Source of the DNA: Orthonyx spaldingii
Taxonomy: Eukaryota; Chordata; Aves; Passeriformes; Orthonychidae
DNA length: 64,000 bases
Direction of reading: 5' to 3'
Assembly (NCBI GenBank): GCA_013397795.1
Contig: VZTJ01000079.1
Location: forward strand, 621,094-685,093
The notes under the pieces are model-generated. The model saw nothing but the letters and a program-made list of their open reading frames with translations. It was not told the origin of the DNA and did no database searches. A program made the position numbers and the translations under genes. Of the stretch, positions 1 through 13,092 are shown piece by piece. Positions within the stretch are counted from its first letter, which is position 1. Each line of letters starts with the position of its first letter.

Positions 1-33
1 AACCAGACCTCCAGAGGGAGCTCCCCCTTTATT

Positions 34-45
34 CCCCCCCCCCCC
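34..45 (+). repeat. C12 homopolymer
   Basis: Twelve consecutive C residues lie at the very left of the window, just upstream of the CpG island. On the - strand this is a G12 run that could form a quadruplex and is prone to sequencing length error. Confidence 0.9.
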
Positions 46-199
46 AAAAGTTTTGGGCACAATCTCATCTGTCTCTTGGTGCAGTGTTCAGCAAAGCAGC
101 GTGGAGGTGTGTGCAAATGTTTATGGACTTTTAATTTTGGAGCCACCGAGCCCAAGGCTTGTAGCCCCCCCCCGCTGCGCTTTGTCTTTGGGCTGGGAG

Positions 200-610
200 C
201 ACGACGCAGGCAAGTTGTGTCGGAGTGGCTCTGGAGGCAGACCCGAGCGGTCGCCGTGCCCGTGTAGCCAGACAAAGGTAATTGCCCAGGCTGTGGCTGT
301 GCCCCTCGGGCAGCGCCGGGCGCAGGCTGCGGACGCAGACGCTCCACGGCAGCGCCGGGGGAACTTCTGGCCCGCAGTGCCCAGCATGGGGCGGTCGGGG
401 GGCTGCAGTGGGTGGTTTTACCCCTAGTGGGTCCGCTGGTACAGAAATGAAGGTCCCTGGGGAGGAAGAGCAGCTTCCCCGCGGCTCCGGCAGCCCGGGA
501 GCAGCGGCGGTGCCGAGGGGCGCAACCGGGCCCGGGTCCTGCGGCCCGGCCCGCCCCCACCCCGGCTCCCCCGGAGAGCAGCTTCACGGCAGGTCCGTAA
601 ACCTGCCGTT
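200..610. promoter_or_regulatory. CpG island, possible KCTD15 promoter or 5' exon region
   Basis: This stretch is strongly GC-rich and dense in CpG, for example around 305-360 and 478-560, whereas the following kilobases are AT-rich and CpG-poor. It sits about 3.9 kb upstream of the first recognised KCTD15 coding exon, on the side where a promoter would be expected. CpG islands usually mark vertebrate promoters, so it may hold a non-coding first exon or a transcription start. A possible splice donor reads AAAG/GTAATT at 277/278, but nothing proves it is used. I did not find the human-type long-isoform N-terminus (MPHRKERP) here. The island may continue to the left of the window. Confidence 0.6.
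586..609. repeat. Perfect 9-bp inverted repeat at the edge of the CpG island
   Basis: ACGGCAGGT at 586-594 is followed by a 6-nt spacer (CCGTAA) and the exact reverse complement ACCTGCCGT at 601-609. If transcribed it would form a GC-rich stem-loop. It lies exactly where the sequence changes from GC-rich to AT-rich. Confidence 0.85.
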
Positions 611-3600
611 TTCATTTCACGTCTTAAATGTGCATGAAGGAATTAAACTGCACGAGTGAATAACAGCATTAGTTTCAATTAATTTTTATCCTGGCAACAA
701 TAAACTTTAGAAACAAAGCGCTTTTACATCCTTAATTAGTCTTGCTTCCCATCTGTAGTCTTTTAAGTGCCTGCTCCTTGATTTAACTTTGTCCCTCCTT
801 CAGAGCCGCCTCCTTTTTTATTCTTTTCCCTTTTTTCTCGTTCCCCCTTCCAGACTGCTGCCTGTTTCTTTCCTGCAACCTTTCACCTCCCTTGTCCCTA
901 TCTGTCTGCTCTGCTCTGTGCAGTTTATTTCTCCTGTATTTTCCCAACATCAACAGCAGTATTGGTTACCATGGCCCCAAGCTATGTGCAGAGGTGGGAA
1001 AGCTTCATCCGCCCAAAACTTCTTACACTTTTGAAGTCTTTCTTTTAGTAGGATCTGAAATGTATCATCTAGAGTGTGTATTAAATGAACAGTATTCCTG
1101 AAGGCTTTAGAGCAAGAAAGGCAACACCCTGGAAAATTCTGCAGTCTTTCAGCATTCTCTGCCCTAGGGTTATAGCCCTGGGCACGGAGCTGAATGGAGC
1201 TCTTACAACTGCCTTCTGTTTACCTTTTATGGTTAAAATAACAGCTTAGCAAAGAAGCAACTTCATGGAGAAACGATTCAGTGAAATCATCTCAAGCTGT
1301 AGCAGCATAGCTAGTTTAATCACCCCTAGAGAGCTGAACAACTGTGAGCACAATGGGACACAAAATCATTTTGTGTGTAAATGAGCATGGCATTGTGATT
1401 ATTTCACTTTGCATGGGCAAATAGTTTTTACAAGCAGTTAGCTTAGGAAGGCAGAAAAAGATAAGCTGGCTCTGAAAGATCTTGGTGTGTAATGTTTGAA
1501 AAACTAAATATTCACATAATTTGGGAATCAGGCTCTATTGATTTTGCCTTCAGCAGGTTCCTGTGTTACTTATTAGAGCAGGGTTATTGCCTGTGCCACT
1601 AGTTGGGATGCTGTATCCTGTTGTAGGCAACTAAAAAGCAAGGATTATTTTACATGGTTTAATAAATGAAGTTTGTTAGTGTTTCTGTGATATTTACCCT
1701 TAAGGTTTTAATTTTCACATCCATATTAGAAAATATGTGCATAAAGACTTTCACTGGATAAATACGTTTAGGATTTTGCTTTGTGCATAAAATAAGTACA
1801 TTACTCAGTGTGATGAATTTTAGCTGTGTGTTACATTAAGAAGAGGAAGGAGTCATTAGAAATAGGGTTACGGTACCTTAAGAAACAGGGGGTATTATAT
1901 TCTTTTTGGAGCAATAGTGCCCTTTATGTAGTGCTTAGCAATTGTGCCTCTTGATAATTTGCTCTTAAAAAAATGATTGAATTCCACGACTTTAATAAAA
2001 ATCTAGGATTCATTTTTTTAGTATGAATCCTCTCCAGCCAGAGGAAAAGCCAGTGTTTTAATTCCCCTTCTCCTCCTCTCCTCCCAAAAGCCAGTGGCAC
2101 CCTCAATAAGTATGAAAAGCCATGAAAGTTTGAGAACTATTTTAGCTTTCCAGTGATTTTCTATAATTAAGTGTTTTTTCAACACATGCTCTAGCTGAGA
2201 AATGCCAAAAGCAGAGGATTGTTCAAAAGGTCCCTCCAGTGAATAGTATAAATTAAATATCTACTGTGTGAGTATGGCCTCACTGAGAATCTCAGTCTTT
2301 ACAGATCAAGGAATTTACTGGTATACTAACATTAAACAAAATCCTAAGATAGCAGCAGTGTTTAAATATGCACAAATAGATTCATATCACTTGATCTTTA
2401 GCTATCTGTGCATATTTTAAAATTGAAGTCTGTATTTCAAGACAAATGGTTAAATGTAAGACACATTTACAGAGGACTGGAAGTCCTTTGATTTCATTTG
2501 GAAATTGTAACAAGGGGTGCAGATGAGCCCTAATTAGACTCTTGTTTTGTGAAACTGCATGAGATATATTTCTAAGGCAGCCCTGTACCGTTCAAGGTCT
2601 GTACCTTTATCATTAGTGATAATGGTTGGGGTCTGAACAAAGACAGGGTTGACATTCAGCCTGGATCTTCTGACCCTTTCATTGAAGTGAAGGAGTAGAG
2701 ACTGAACATGAGTTTACAGGGCTCTTTGGTAAGAAAAAAACCAACAACCCTTGTCTGTGTTGGCAGACGGATTAGTAAACATGTTGCTAAAATACTGTAG
2801 GTACTTACGTACTAAGTTGTTTTTAAAAGTTAGTTGTTTTATTTATGCTATATGACATATTTACTAAAGATTGGCCACAACAAGCTCTTGTGGGAAACAA
2901 GAAAGCAACGTCTTCAGTCATGAAAGGATTCACTCACTTTCCTTGAAGGTGGTGCTGTAGTAAAAATGTTAATGCCCAATTTCGCATCGGCTGACACAGA
3001 AGTCCTAGGACAGAGTTGGCATTTGCTTCGTGCTCAGTGCAGATGTCCATCCAGCCTCTGAAGAGAAAAGGATGTGGATTCATAATGGGGTGATGTATTG
3101 CTGTGCTGTAGATGCAAGAAATTCTTAGGAGCTAACCAAGATGAAATACAGTAAATGGAGATGTTGTGATGACTTTGTGAGGCTGTTCAGATGTATTAAG
3201 ATTTTTCAATCCCTTTCTCTACGGTTTGGAGATTATTTTGCAAAGAATTTTGCTAGTTTATGTTCATCAAGTGGCGTGGTCGGGCATCCTATGCAAAATA
3301 CTGCTAAGAGAAAGGCAAGACTAGCTTTAGATTTCTAAGAAACATGGTCAAAGTAATGTGGGAGAAATAGAAATTCACTTTGCAATGCTGCATGTAAAGT
3401 ACTTGTCAGATGTAAGGAAGAGCCTGGGTGCTTGGTAGCATGCTTGAATTACAAAATACCAGGAAAATTAGATTATATTCAGAAATGTCTTCAACTATAA
3501 TGTTTTGCATATGTTGCTTTCCCCATAAGGGGGAGAATGGATGGACATTTTTCTTAAACTTTTCTAAAAGGTTTTTTTTCTGTTTGACGTGTGTGCCGTC

Positions 3601-4501
3601 TGCACCGATTGAACTCAGCTCTGAGACACACGTTTCGTGCAGAATAAACTGTGCTTTTCTTAAGAAGAGAATTGAGGAATTTTCTTTTGCTTGGTTGTCC
3701 TGTTCATTTTTAAGACATTTCCGTATTTTTAACTTTGATTTTGCTGAAAATTTTTTTGCTCAATTCAGTAATTTCACTAATTTTCCAATATTTTTAGGGA
3801 AGGAAACATTAGGTGGATTGTGGAATTTATAATTTCACATGCTAGATTATACAGCAGTTTCAAATGCGTCTTGTCCTGAAAGCATGGGTCAGTTTATATA
3901 TCTATCTGTTTTCACTGCTTCCAGGTATTAATTGCTTTCAGTTTGAAAGCTGATTAGTTGTTTAGGTCTAATATTAAGGCTTAACTGAAAATTATCCATT
4001 TATTTCACAATTATTGAAAATAAGCCAGAAAATTGATCTTAGTTTGATGTGAAATTTACTACATGTATAAACTAAATGCCTTAGGTACTGAGGAAGTCAC
4101 TAATTTAGAGGTGTCTTGTTACTGAGACAAACTTGCAAAAACCCCCTGAATCCCAATTCACAAATTGGTTATTCGTTTGTCAGGGGATATTTCACATCTA
4201 ACACATAAGCCCACGACCTTTAATTAGAATTTTGCAGTTTGTTTTATGCCCCTTGAGGCTGACACCTTGAAAATTTTTTTCTTGATTTCTTATTGCTAAT
4301 AAGCATCTTTCTCTTCCCCTCTGGTACTTAGAAGAAAATGATGCAAATACACTTAATTACAGTGGTGGCAATAATTTGTTAGCTGAATATGTGATCAGGC
4401 AGATGCAAAAATGATCTGATTAGATCTGTGATCACACTGGAAAGAAAGGTAACGCACTGCTACATTTAAGAGAAACTGTTCCTTTTGCCTTCCCGTTGCA
4501 G
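611..4501 (+). other. Probable 5' intron or 5' flank of KCTD15
   Basis: This is AT-rich non-coding DNA with no frame that resembles a known protein. The longest open frame is 134 codons (3428-3832) and is low in complexity and rich in F, N and S. If the CpG island is the promoter, this is the first intron; otherwise it is 5' flank of an alternative transcript. It ends in the acceptor CCCGTTGCAG at 4492-4501, preceded by a pyrimidine-rich stretch. No repeat family was recognised. Confidence 0.55.
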
Positions 4502-4513
4502 GAGGGAAGAAGC
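4502..4513 (+). other. KCTD15: KCTD15 exon segment upstream of the short-isoform ATG
   Basis: These twelve bases lie between the splice acceptor and the ATG and read EGRS in frame with the protein, without a stop. The human long isoform has EGGN at this point, by recollection. The segment is therefore either 5'UTR of the short form or coding in a longer form whose first exon I could not find in this window. Confidence 0.7.
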
Positions 4514-4677
4514 ATGTCCCGTCTGTCTCTAACACGGTCCCCGGTTTCGCCTCTGGCTGCTCAAGGAATTCCTCTCCCAGCTCAACTCACCAAGTCGAAC
4601 GCTCCCGTGCACATCGATGTAGGAGGACACATGTACACCAGCAGCCTTGCTACCTTGACCAAGTACCCAGACTCCAG
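4514..4677 (+). CDS. KCTD15: KCTD15 coding exon 1 (residues 1-55, start Met)
   Basis: This exon encodes the N-terminus of KCTD15, a BTB-domain protein known to restrict neural crest formation, to repress the transcription factor AP-2alpha and to dampen Wnt signalling. It begins MSRLSLTRSPVSPL and runs through SNAPVHIDVGGHMYTSSL to KYPDS plus two bases of Arg55, so it includes the first strand of the BTB domain from about residue 30. LSLTRSPVSPLAAQG and KYPDS follow KCTD15; KCTD1 has PLITRSPASPLNNQG and KYPES, as I recall it. The ATG at 4514 has A at -3. The exon itself starts at 4502 after CAG, giving four extra in-frame codons (EGRS) before the Met, which fits a longer isoform spliced from upstream. 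The donor is CCAG/GTAAGA at 4677/4678. The identification is very secure. Confidence 0.97.
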
Positions 4678-5759
4678 GTAAGACCTTGGAGCTTCCAGGC
4701 TCGCTGCCCAGTTCTGTTCACTGCATGTACCTGTGAGGAATATTTCAATGCGAAGTACAATTTATTATATATTCCCCACTGATGAATAATTCAGTTTCCG
4801 ATTTATACAGTAACTTCACTGGGGTTCTGCAGAAAAAAGGCCTGTACAATTTATATATTATTTAGAGAGTCTATTCATTTTCTCTCTCAACATCTTCTAT
4901 GCTTTGCTGATACGTTTGAAGCACCTGTTGGTGTGCTGCCCTAGATTATTTCCAACTGTACCAGGCAACTTCTTTCTTTTGGATTTAGGGGGAAAAAATT
5001 GGGGTTTTTGTTCCTCAAGAAGCAAGGATGGTTCTACTACTGTGGGACTAATGGATGCTTCTGTTGGCCAGCCAGAATCCTGACCTCACTGGCAGCTGTG
5101 TGCCTCAGCAGTCAGTTCCTTTGGGCAGTGCCTGGCTGACCCACTCTGGCTGCTGCAGCTACAGACTGGATTCAGTTCTTGTGTGTTTAAATGTAGTGCA
5201 TTGTGTTGGACAGGCTGGTGACATGTCTGGCAAGATTTATATAGATCTGGACAGTATTATCTCAGGATAGACTCCAGATATGCCAAATTAGGAATAGATG
5301 CGGCATGAGATTATATTTGTGTGTGAAAAGGAGTCTTTACTGTTTGTCTGGCTGCTAGTCCTGCAGGGTGCTGGGCACCTTGAAGGATGGGGGATCCTGG
5401 GCAGCGTGGAAGGCACTGCTCTGTTAGGGGTTTAAGCACATTCATTGGAGCAGGACATTAAGAGGTGCCTGATTTTGATTTACAGTTATGATCACTAAAC
5501 CAATTCAGCTTGTTGTCTCTGAAGCTGCTCACAGTGCAGAGGGTGAGTTCCAGAGGCTGAGTGTGAGTGCCTGGCATGGAGCCCAGGGCAGGGGTGGCTG
5601 TGCAGGGCCAGGGTACTCAGTGCACTGTGGGCTCCACAGCAAACCAAAGCCCAGATTTTGTTTCCAGAGGTTTTGCTACCTGCATGGCCAGTGTTCCATA
5701 AGAGAGAGAGGATTTTTTTCTTGGTGTGACAACTAGTGTAAAGATCTAGTTTCATTTGA

Positions 5760-6360
5760 AGACTTTTCTTTTAAAAGAACTAAGGAGTTTTGCAAATTTG
5801 TCAGGTTCCCAAGCAATAAATGACATTTATGGAGACACCTTGAAATGCCTCTAATATCATAAAGCATATGGCTGTGATTTCATTCCATGGAAAGGGAGCT
5901 GCTGAAATTCTCTATGGAAAAAAGCCCAATTATTAAAATACCTATATTTTATGGTCATACCAAAACAATATGATTTTTTTGGACAGTGTCTGTTTAATAA
6001 TGTCTGTGTGGTACTATTTTAATCACAGAGAAGAAATCTGTTTAGTGGCGAGAGATTTATAATGGAGAAACAGATAAATACTTCATAGTATTAAAAAATA
6101 CCGTGAAGATTCAGCAGTTGTAATAGAGTGACACATCTGTTTCCACATTTTAAAATATTGCTGCTGACACTATTTTAAAAATATGCCCCACATCAAACTT
6201 ACTTAATAAAAGCTTCAGTTATGGAAGCTTTGGGAGAATATACATAAATTCATAAATTTTATTTCAAGACAATAGAGTACTGAACCAAAATATTTTTTTT
6301 CTGCTTGATAAGTAACAAAAGCGTATTTCTTCAGATTTTGAAATTACAAAACTGACCAGA
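5760..6360. promoter_or_regulatory. Candidate conserved non-coding element in the first coding intron
   Basis: This is a uniformly AT-rich, non-repetitive stretch with many TAAT- and AATTA-like cores and no simple-sequence decay. That texture is common in enhancers near developmental genes such as KCTD15. Nothing in the sequence alone proves conservation, so this is a guess from composition. Confidence 0.2.
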
Positions 6361-6603
6361 GCTCACATGCTGCCTGATGTTTTGCTGTGTTCTGTCTTCC
6401 GTTTATATTGCTGTGTTAGCTCATAAGGCTTGAATGCTTTTTCAGCTGCTCAGACTTCAGTTCTCACTGAAGTAAGAGCTTCCAGGATGAAACATGTAGA
6501 TCACATTATTTTATAGCAAAAGATAATCCTTCACCAGCATTCCAAGTAGGACATATTGCTCGATACATTATGAAACTGGATGAAGGCTATGTCTTAATTT
6601 GTC

Positions 6604-6620
6604 TTTTTTTTTTTTTTTTT
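6604..6620 (+). repeat. T17 homopolymer
   Basis: A run of 17 T lies in the first coding intron. It could be the tail of a minus-strand retrotransposed fragment, but no body was recognised beside it. Confidence 0.9.
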
Positions 6621-8431
6621 AATATTATTTGTTTTTCTGCAGTGCTGCATAGTAGACTTAGTTGTAACCCCCTCATTGAGTCTGGCCTACTTGCATTCCT
6701 GGTTAAGGCAAAGTACTTGCAGTTACTCCCATGGGGATGGTTGGAGCTCCTGATGCTGCTTCACTGCCCTGTTGTGTATCTTCCATATGGCACAGGCTGT
6801 CTTTGCAGTGGTGTGGCTGGGAGAGGATTCCCAGGTCTCTCACAGGGCAGGAGGAAGGAGGTAGCTCTTTTGAGCAAAATATCTGGAAATCATGCCATGG
6901 CACTGCTGGCTTATGCTCAGAGGTAACATGTGTGGCCACATAGAGAGGCACAACCATGCTGACCCACATGCAGAGCCTTCTGGATTGTTTTGGACAGCAT
7001 GTTAAACTCTTGGTTTGAGCGTGAGTTTAAAAGCTTCAGATCCAAGAAATCACACAAATTTGTAGATTGTATTTCAGCAAAAGATGTAAGCATATGCTGA
7101 AATGCTTTGCTAACTCTTAGCTGCAGTCACATAAAATAGTTTGTGCTCACTGAAATTGAAAACTGTGGAAATAAACTTCCTTTTTATTTGTTTTACAATT
7201 TCTATTGCTTTCTCTGTGCTCCCATATACTAAAGAGCTTTTAGCTTATAGGCTTTTTAGCATATACTGTACTTGGATTTTTAAGGGCACATGGATTGTGA
7301 GCATGTGCATAAACACAGCCCGGGTGTGCATACACAGAAACATCACATGCTGATGGAAAACAGGGAAAAATAAATCACCAAGTCATGTTTAAACTTCCTC
7401 AATATTTTGAGGAGGTCCAGTCCTATTCAGTCCTGAGCAAACTCAGTTCATGTTGACTTCAGTGAGAGCGGGGAGCTCCCAGCAGCTGGCCAGGTCAGGC
7501 CCAGCAGGAGCAAGTGTAGGTATGACCAGTTCCTGCCTGTACCTGCTCGGCAGTCACCCCTCTGGAGTGACACAGATTACACCTGACAGCAGGCAGTGAT
7601 ACATTTCCTCCTGTGGTCTGATAGCAGTGACTGTGCTCTGCCCTCTCGGCTGGCTCTGCTTGGCCGTTCCAGGCTGTGTGTGTGGTTGGCTCTGATTTGG
7701 GGAGGAAAAGGACCCAGTTCGGGAAATCTTAACCCAGGTTAGTGAATGGCTGTTAATGTGAAGCCAGAGGCCAAATCTTGCATTTCAGTGATGCCAGAGT
7801 TGTTTCAGAGCAACTTTGACAAAGTCTTTGATGTTGTTTGTATTAGTGCAGCTGCTGTGATCAGAGCAGTTGTCCATTGATTAAATTTGCATAAGTAAAG
7901 GGTGCCAGATTAGGCATTAAAGGGGGTAGGTGTCCTCTTTCCAGTAAATTTTTATGGCCTACATAAATTCTCTCCTCTAAAGAGGAGAAAACTTGAGCAG
8001 CACAACTGGTGTGACAAAGGAGAAGAGGGTTAAAACTACTGTCAGAGATGGTCTCTGAACCACTCACACTCACCCACTACTCTGCACACCTTTCCAGTTG
8101 GCTTTTTGAATTAAACCACACACAGGAAAAAAAGCTGGCCTTTCAGAGGGTGAAAGGCAAGGGAAATGAGAAACATAAAACCAAACTGTGATCAACACCA
8201 CAATGGTGGCGGTCTCAGAAAATACCTCACAAATACTATTATTTCCACATCCTGCACCTACTTGAGGCCATTTTCCATGCTAACACAAAATTGCTGTTAA
8301 AGTTGACAAGCTCTGAAGGTACCAGGAGGTTGATGTTGTCTTACGTGGATCTGAGGCTCAATTTCAGTATTTTGTTTTTGGCAGATTCTCCTACTTGAAC
8401 TTCCAATTCTCGTAGTTCTGAATTACAGGTG

Positions 8432-8451
8432 AAAAAAAAAAAAAAAAAAAA
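8432..8451 (+). repeat. A20 homopolymer followed by an A-rich tail
   Basis: Twenty A residues are followed by CC and another A run. This may be an old poly(A) tail, but no retrotransposon or processed transcript was recognised upstream. It is likely to vary in length. Confidence 0.9.
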
Positions 8452-9984
8452 CCAAAAAACCTTGTTGAATTCTAGTGACTCTTACCATCAATATCTTATT
8501 TCTATAGTAACTGGCTAAGTAGACAAATTATTCATCTTTGTAGCATTTCCTGTGGAAATTCCATTCTTGTTTTCACCCAGAGGACCTCTAAAGCATCCCC
8601 TTCACACATTGACACTTGGATGTGGATTTATATGACAGATTGTAAAGGCTGCAAAACCTCTAGCACATCTACAAAGTGAGTCGCAAATTGTATTTATCCA
8701 ATGGAGTGAGACAATTTTTACATTTAGAAAACAAACCTGCACCAAAAGTCCATGCTGCTGGCATGCAGTCAGGAATACCCCAAGGCATTGCCAGATCCCC
8801 CAGTCTTACTCCCACTGAGCTCTGGCAGACGTCTCATTGACTTGAAGAGGAAAAGAAGTAGAACCTCCCAATTCCTGTAGACCACAGCAAGCCCCAGCTT
8901 CTTGATTTCACTGCAAATTTTGATACCACTTTGAATTTTTGTTAGAAAGCAGAACAGGATTTTTCGTCAGAAGCCTGTCCTTGTCACAGTCCTGAATAGT
9001 GTTTTTATCTCAGAGAATTGCTGTGAGCTCTCTCTGAGTTGTTCTGCTGTACGAGGTAAATATATTTACCTTCCGTTCTAGGATAGTTTGTATTTGTGTG
9101 TAACCCTCTGTTAAAGATACTTCCATCTGTTATAAAAGCTCATGCTTTCTGTGACATTATGTGTGACAGAAGGGAGCAGGAATCGTTTCTGTTGAAGCAC
9201 CACTGTCCAGGTGGGAGCAGTGTGGGTGCACAGACCCCAGAGAGCCTCCCCGATGGTTTGTAGCACTCAGGGTTTGGGAGCTCTGCTCCCAGCCTTTCCC
9301 CTTGGGGAGAATGGAGCTTTTTGTGGCTCAGGGCAGCTGAGCCAGTGGCAGCACAGTGCCCCTCCTGAGCTCAGCTCTTGGACACCTGGGCTCTACCACC
9401 CCATCTCTGGAGCCTGTGCCCTCCAAAGAAAACCAGCACAGCCTTTATTGTTTGTTTCAGAAACTGATGACCTCTCTACAAGACAGTAGTTTTCCAGGCA
9501 TATCCCTGCCTCATTTTCCTCTGAACCCGTGGACGTTTTTGGTGATTTACAAAGGAGTCCCCTAAAGCATGTGTCTTCTCCTCTGAATGTTGTCAAAACA
9601 CATTGTCATTCTTCTGACCCACCCTCAGACAAGCTCTCCTACCAAGTGGCCTGGTTCTAGCTACTCTCTAGGTGTCTTTGGGTTTTAATTCATCTGCTTT
9701 TTCCTCCAGCACCTCCATCTCTCTGGTTGTTGGAGCTCAGCACTGACACCTGAGATCTGCTTCTCCCCGCTCCTCTCTAGCCACACCAGGCTGGACTGAG
9801 GTCAGGGGAATTCTCTGCTCCAAATTTTAGGACCCCTCTGTTTTCCCTGATAGAACATGTTTCCTGACCCTGTACAGCTGGTTACAGTGGTTTCATAGCT
9901 CAGATACACCTACCAAGATCTACAAGATTTTCCACATCATCCTTTACATGAAGTGCTCTGTACTGGGTCCCACTCTGCACTTCT

Positions 9985-10195
9985 TGGGAGGCAGCAGGTA
10001 AATGCTTAATTTGGATATATTTAGGATATATAATTCTCCTGATATAGCAGACCTGAGAACATCTCGTATATCTTGCTCGTGTATTCAGTGTCAGTCTTAT
10101 AATAATTTATTTGCTAATTTTCCATCAAATCTGTGTATTATTGAGGTTATTGCCTGAAGACAATGTCCAATTAGCAAATTTGGTCGCTTACCCCA
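9985..10195. promoter_or_regulatory. Candidate conserved non-coding element
   Basis: An AT-rich island lies between two GC-rich flanks. It contains homeodomain-like cores (GCTAATTTTC, CAATTAGCAAATT) and GAGGTTATTGCC, with no repeat structure. The contrast with its flanks suggests constraint, but this is an inference from composition only. Confidence 0.2.
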
Positions 10196-13092
10196 TGCTG
10201 GCAGTTAGGGTGTAAATCAGTGATTAAACAAGGCCTCTGCTCAAGACAGGTTAAGTGGGGTGAAGGCCAGATCTGTTCCTAACCAGTGGGTGTTGGTGGC
10301 TGTGGAAGCACAGCACATCTGAGGGCAGGATCCCCATCTGGAGCAGTGCCAGTTCTCCTGGGACAGCACAGCCTCCTGTCAGCCCTGTGCTGCTGCAGTC
10401 CTGCACCACTGCAGTCGCATTCATCCTCACTTAGGTGTCTCCCAGATCTCTCCATGCCACTCTCACTCCGTGCTGCTCACCCACCCAGCAGCTGTGCAGC
10501 ATCTGCTCCCTCTTCAATCCCTCCCTCATCCCCCACATGCTCTTTCAGGCACAGTGAAGGCCATGGGGGCACATTTCACCCTCTCTAAGGCACCACTGTT
10601 CCCACCCAGGTTGGTTGTGGAGTGCCCTGTTGGGGTGACACCAGGCCCTGACAATCCCAGGCTGGGAACTGTTACCCAGAGGCGGTTTCAGAGTCAGATC
10701 CAGCACCCCACATTCCAGCAAAGTGCTACAAAATGTGCCTGCATGTGAGCTGCAGCACAAAGCTCATTAATTTTAATAGCTATTGTGAACTTAACCCATA
10801 CACAGACTTTTAGGCAAAGCACCTGAAGAGGCAGAAGCAAGTGTTTTCCCTGCACGTTAGGAGTGCTCAGAGAGGCAGGTTCTGGGCACAGTGCAGGAGC
10901 ACTGCCACACCAGCGTGGCAGCCCTGCAGCAAGGGGTGAGCCTGCCAGGCCTCCCTGGGGCTTTGCCCTCTGTCAGGCAACTGGGTGTATGCTGCAGATG
11001 AGAACAAGTAAAGGAGCCAAAACCCAGAGGTTTTGGTTATATGCAGTGCCTTTTCTGAATTAACATATGAATTCTTATAGAGATTAACATAATTTTTGGA
11101 TTCATATCGTGCACCTGAGATTTAGAGATAAATCTTTTGAGTTTTTCTTATCTCGTCATTGACTGGGCAGATGTCTTTTTGGTTTCTAAGGGAACTTTGA
11201 CCAGCAGAATCCATAAGATAAAAACCCAAAGGAGGGCCTTTCCCCCTTCCCATCCTCGGTCTCCCCCCAGTCTGCCTGTGCATGTTGTACTTAGTAAAGC
11301 AGGAGTTAGAGCAAGCAAAGGGTCTCCCTTTGCCAGGCTGCTGTATCAGGTGGTGTAAGCTGAACCTGTCTGTCCCCATCTGCAGAGCCGGTTCTGTACA
11401 GGTGCTACACGGCCAAGGTCACACGAGTCCTTGCAGCACTTTGATAAGCTCTGGGAAAGGTGTGAACTGTTTGTTCCTACAGGTGTTGTGTCCTACAGCA
11501 CTGTGTGTTGCTGCTTGGACACATCCAGCACAGCTCCTGAGCAGGGGGAGGACTGGCCAGAGCTGCTACAGCTTGAGCTGTACCAGTCCCAGGTGCCAGA
11601 GGAGGAGCACATGGCTTGGTCTCTGTGAAAAATAAAAAGAATCTGTAATAGGGATGTAATTGCAGCTGGGAATGATGATGTTGGATACCCTGTCTCTAGC
11701 TGTCACTGACTGGAAAAGGTCCTGGATGCAGTGTCTGTCAGAGCCCATGGAAGATGCACAATGTGATAGCAGATTTCCACGTGTTCCCTGTGTAGTTGCA
11801 CAGCAGGAGAGCAGCTTTGGTGCTAAAGGAGAATAATCCCTGTAACTGTAACCCTGCATCCCATTGACTTAGGGAGATGAGAAGGAAGGAATTTATATGA
11901 AAACTGATTCTTCAGGGCTGTCTGTGTCCACTGCTCCATGATCTCCTACTAACTGGCATGTAGGCAGCCACAGCAGAGCTGAGCTGTCTGCTGTGGTACA
12001 GGTGTTTACTCCTTCCTGGACTTGATAACCACTACCTTGCCCAGCACAGCCACAGACTGGGAACTGCCCACAGGCTCTGGAGAAGAAAGCAGAGTCTAGC
12101 CCTTGGGAGTGCAAATCTTACTGTAATTGGGTGCTGAGATTGGGTCCTGTCGATGAATGAAGTATTTGTGTGGTTACTTGGAAGAGTTGAAATATTCAAG
12201 AAAATACTGCCTAGCTGGTCTCTGATGAACATTTTTTCAGAAATTATTTTTTCTTTGTGTACATTCACAGCATGGGTTGTGTAGAGTTCTAGGCATAAGG
12301 GGGTATTACGGTGACTAGGAAGGGGCAGACCAAGCTCCTTATGTGGAGGAGCAGATAGCAAATTAACACTCAGATGACTTAGAGAAATAACGTGGTTGTG
12401 GTGCTGGCACAGATTGTCCAAAACCCCTGAATCTGAGAAAATTTCACAATCCTCCCCAGATAACAGCTTCCTTGCCTCGGAGAGTCAAAAGGAACAGCAG
12501 GCCTGTCCATGCAGCTGCTGCAGCCAGGGTGTGGGCAGGAGGGATGTCACTTGTGACCTCTGAGAGCAGTCCAAAAGATGAACATTGAATGGTGTGTCCA
12601 GTGCCTTTGGTGCAAACCCCAGCCTTGTTTTCTGCTCTTCCCTTTCATGTTCTGCAATGATAACCTGACTGTAGCTGAGTTACACTTACCATATTAGTAA
12701 TTCCCACCCTTCCTGCTTTACAACAGGTTGAAAACTAGTCTGGTTTACTAAAACACACAAAGAGAAGCCAGCAGACAAGGACGAAAATTTCAACTTGTTT
12801 TTTTCATTTAGCACTCTGTATTTATATCGGTTTCTGAGGTTAGCTGGTCAAGTTTGGTTTGTCATTTCTTTTGTTGCTACTTTTGCTTACCACTTACCTG
12901 ATGGGGCACTTTGGTACCAGCAACATAATTTAAGTATTTTTCAGCAGTTAGTGTCAGGATGGTAAGAGGAGAAGCATTAGCAGTGTATTTTGAGAAACCA
13001 CTCCCACAGGATGCTGTAGAAGTAACCTGTCTCTTCCTTGTAGGTGCTGCAAGTGGAGGCTCTTTCCTGCTCAACAGTGTGGTGTAAAGTAC

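Noticed and set aside
4496..4681. Starting KCTD15 at the TTG at 4496
   Set aside because: The TTG overlaps the splice acceptor and is intronic. The conserved start is the ATG at 4514.
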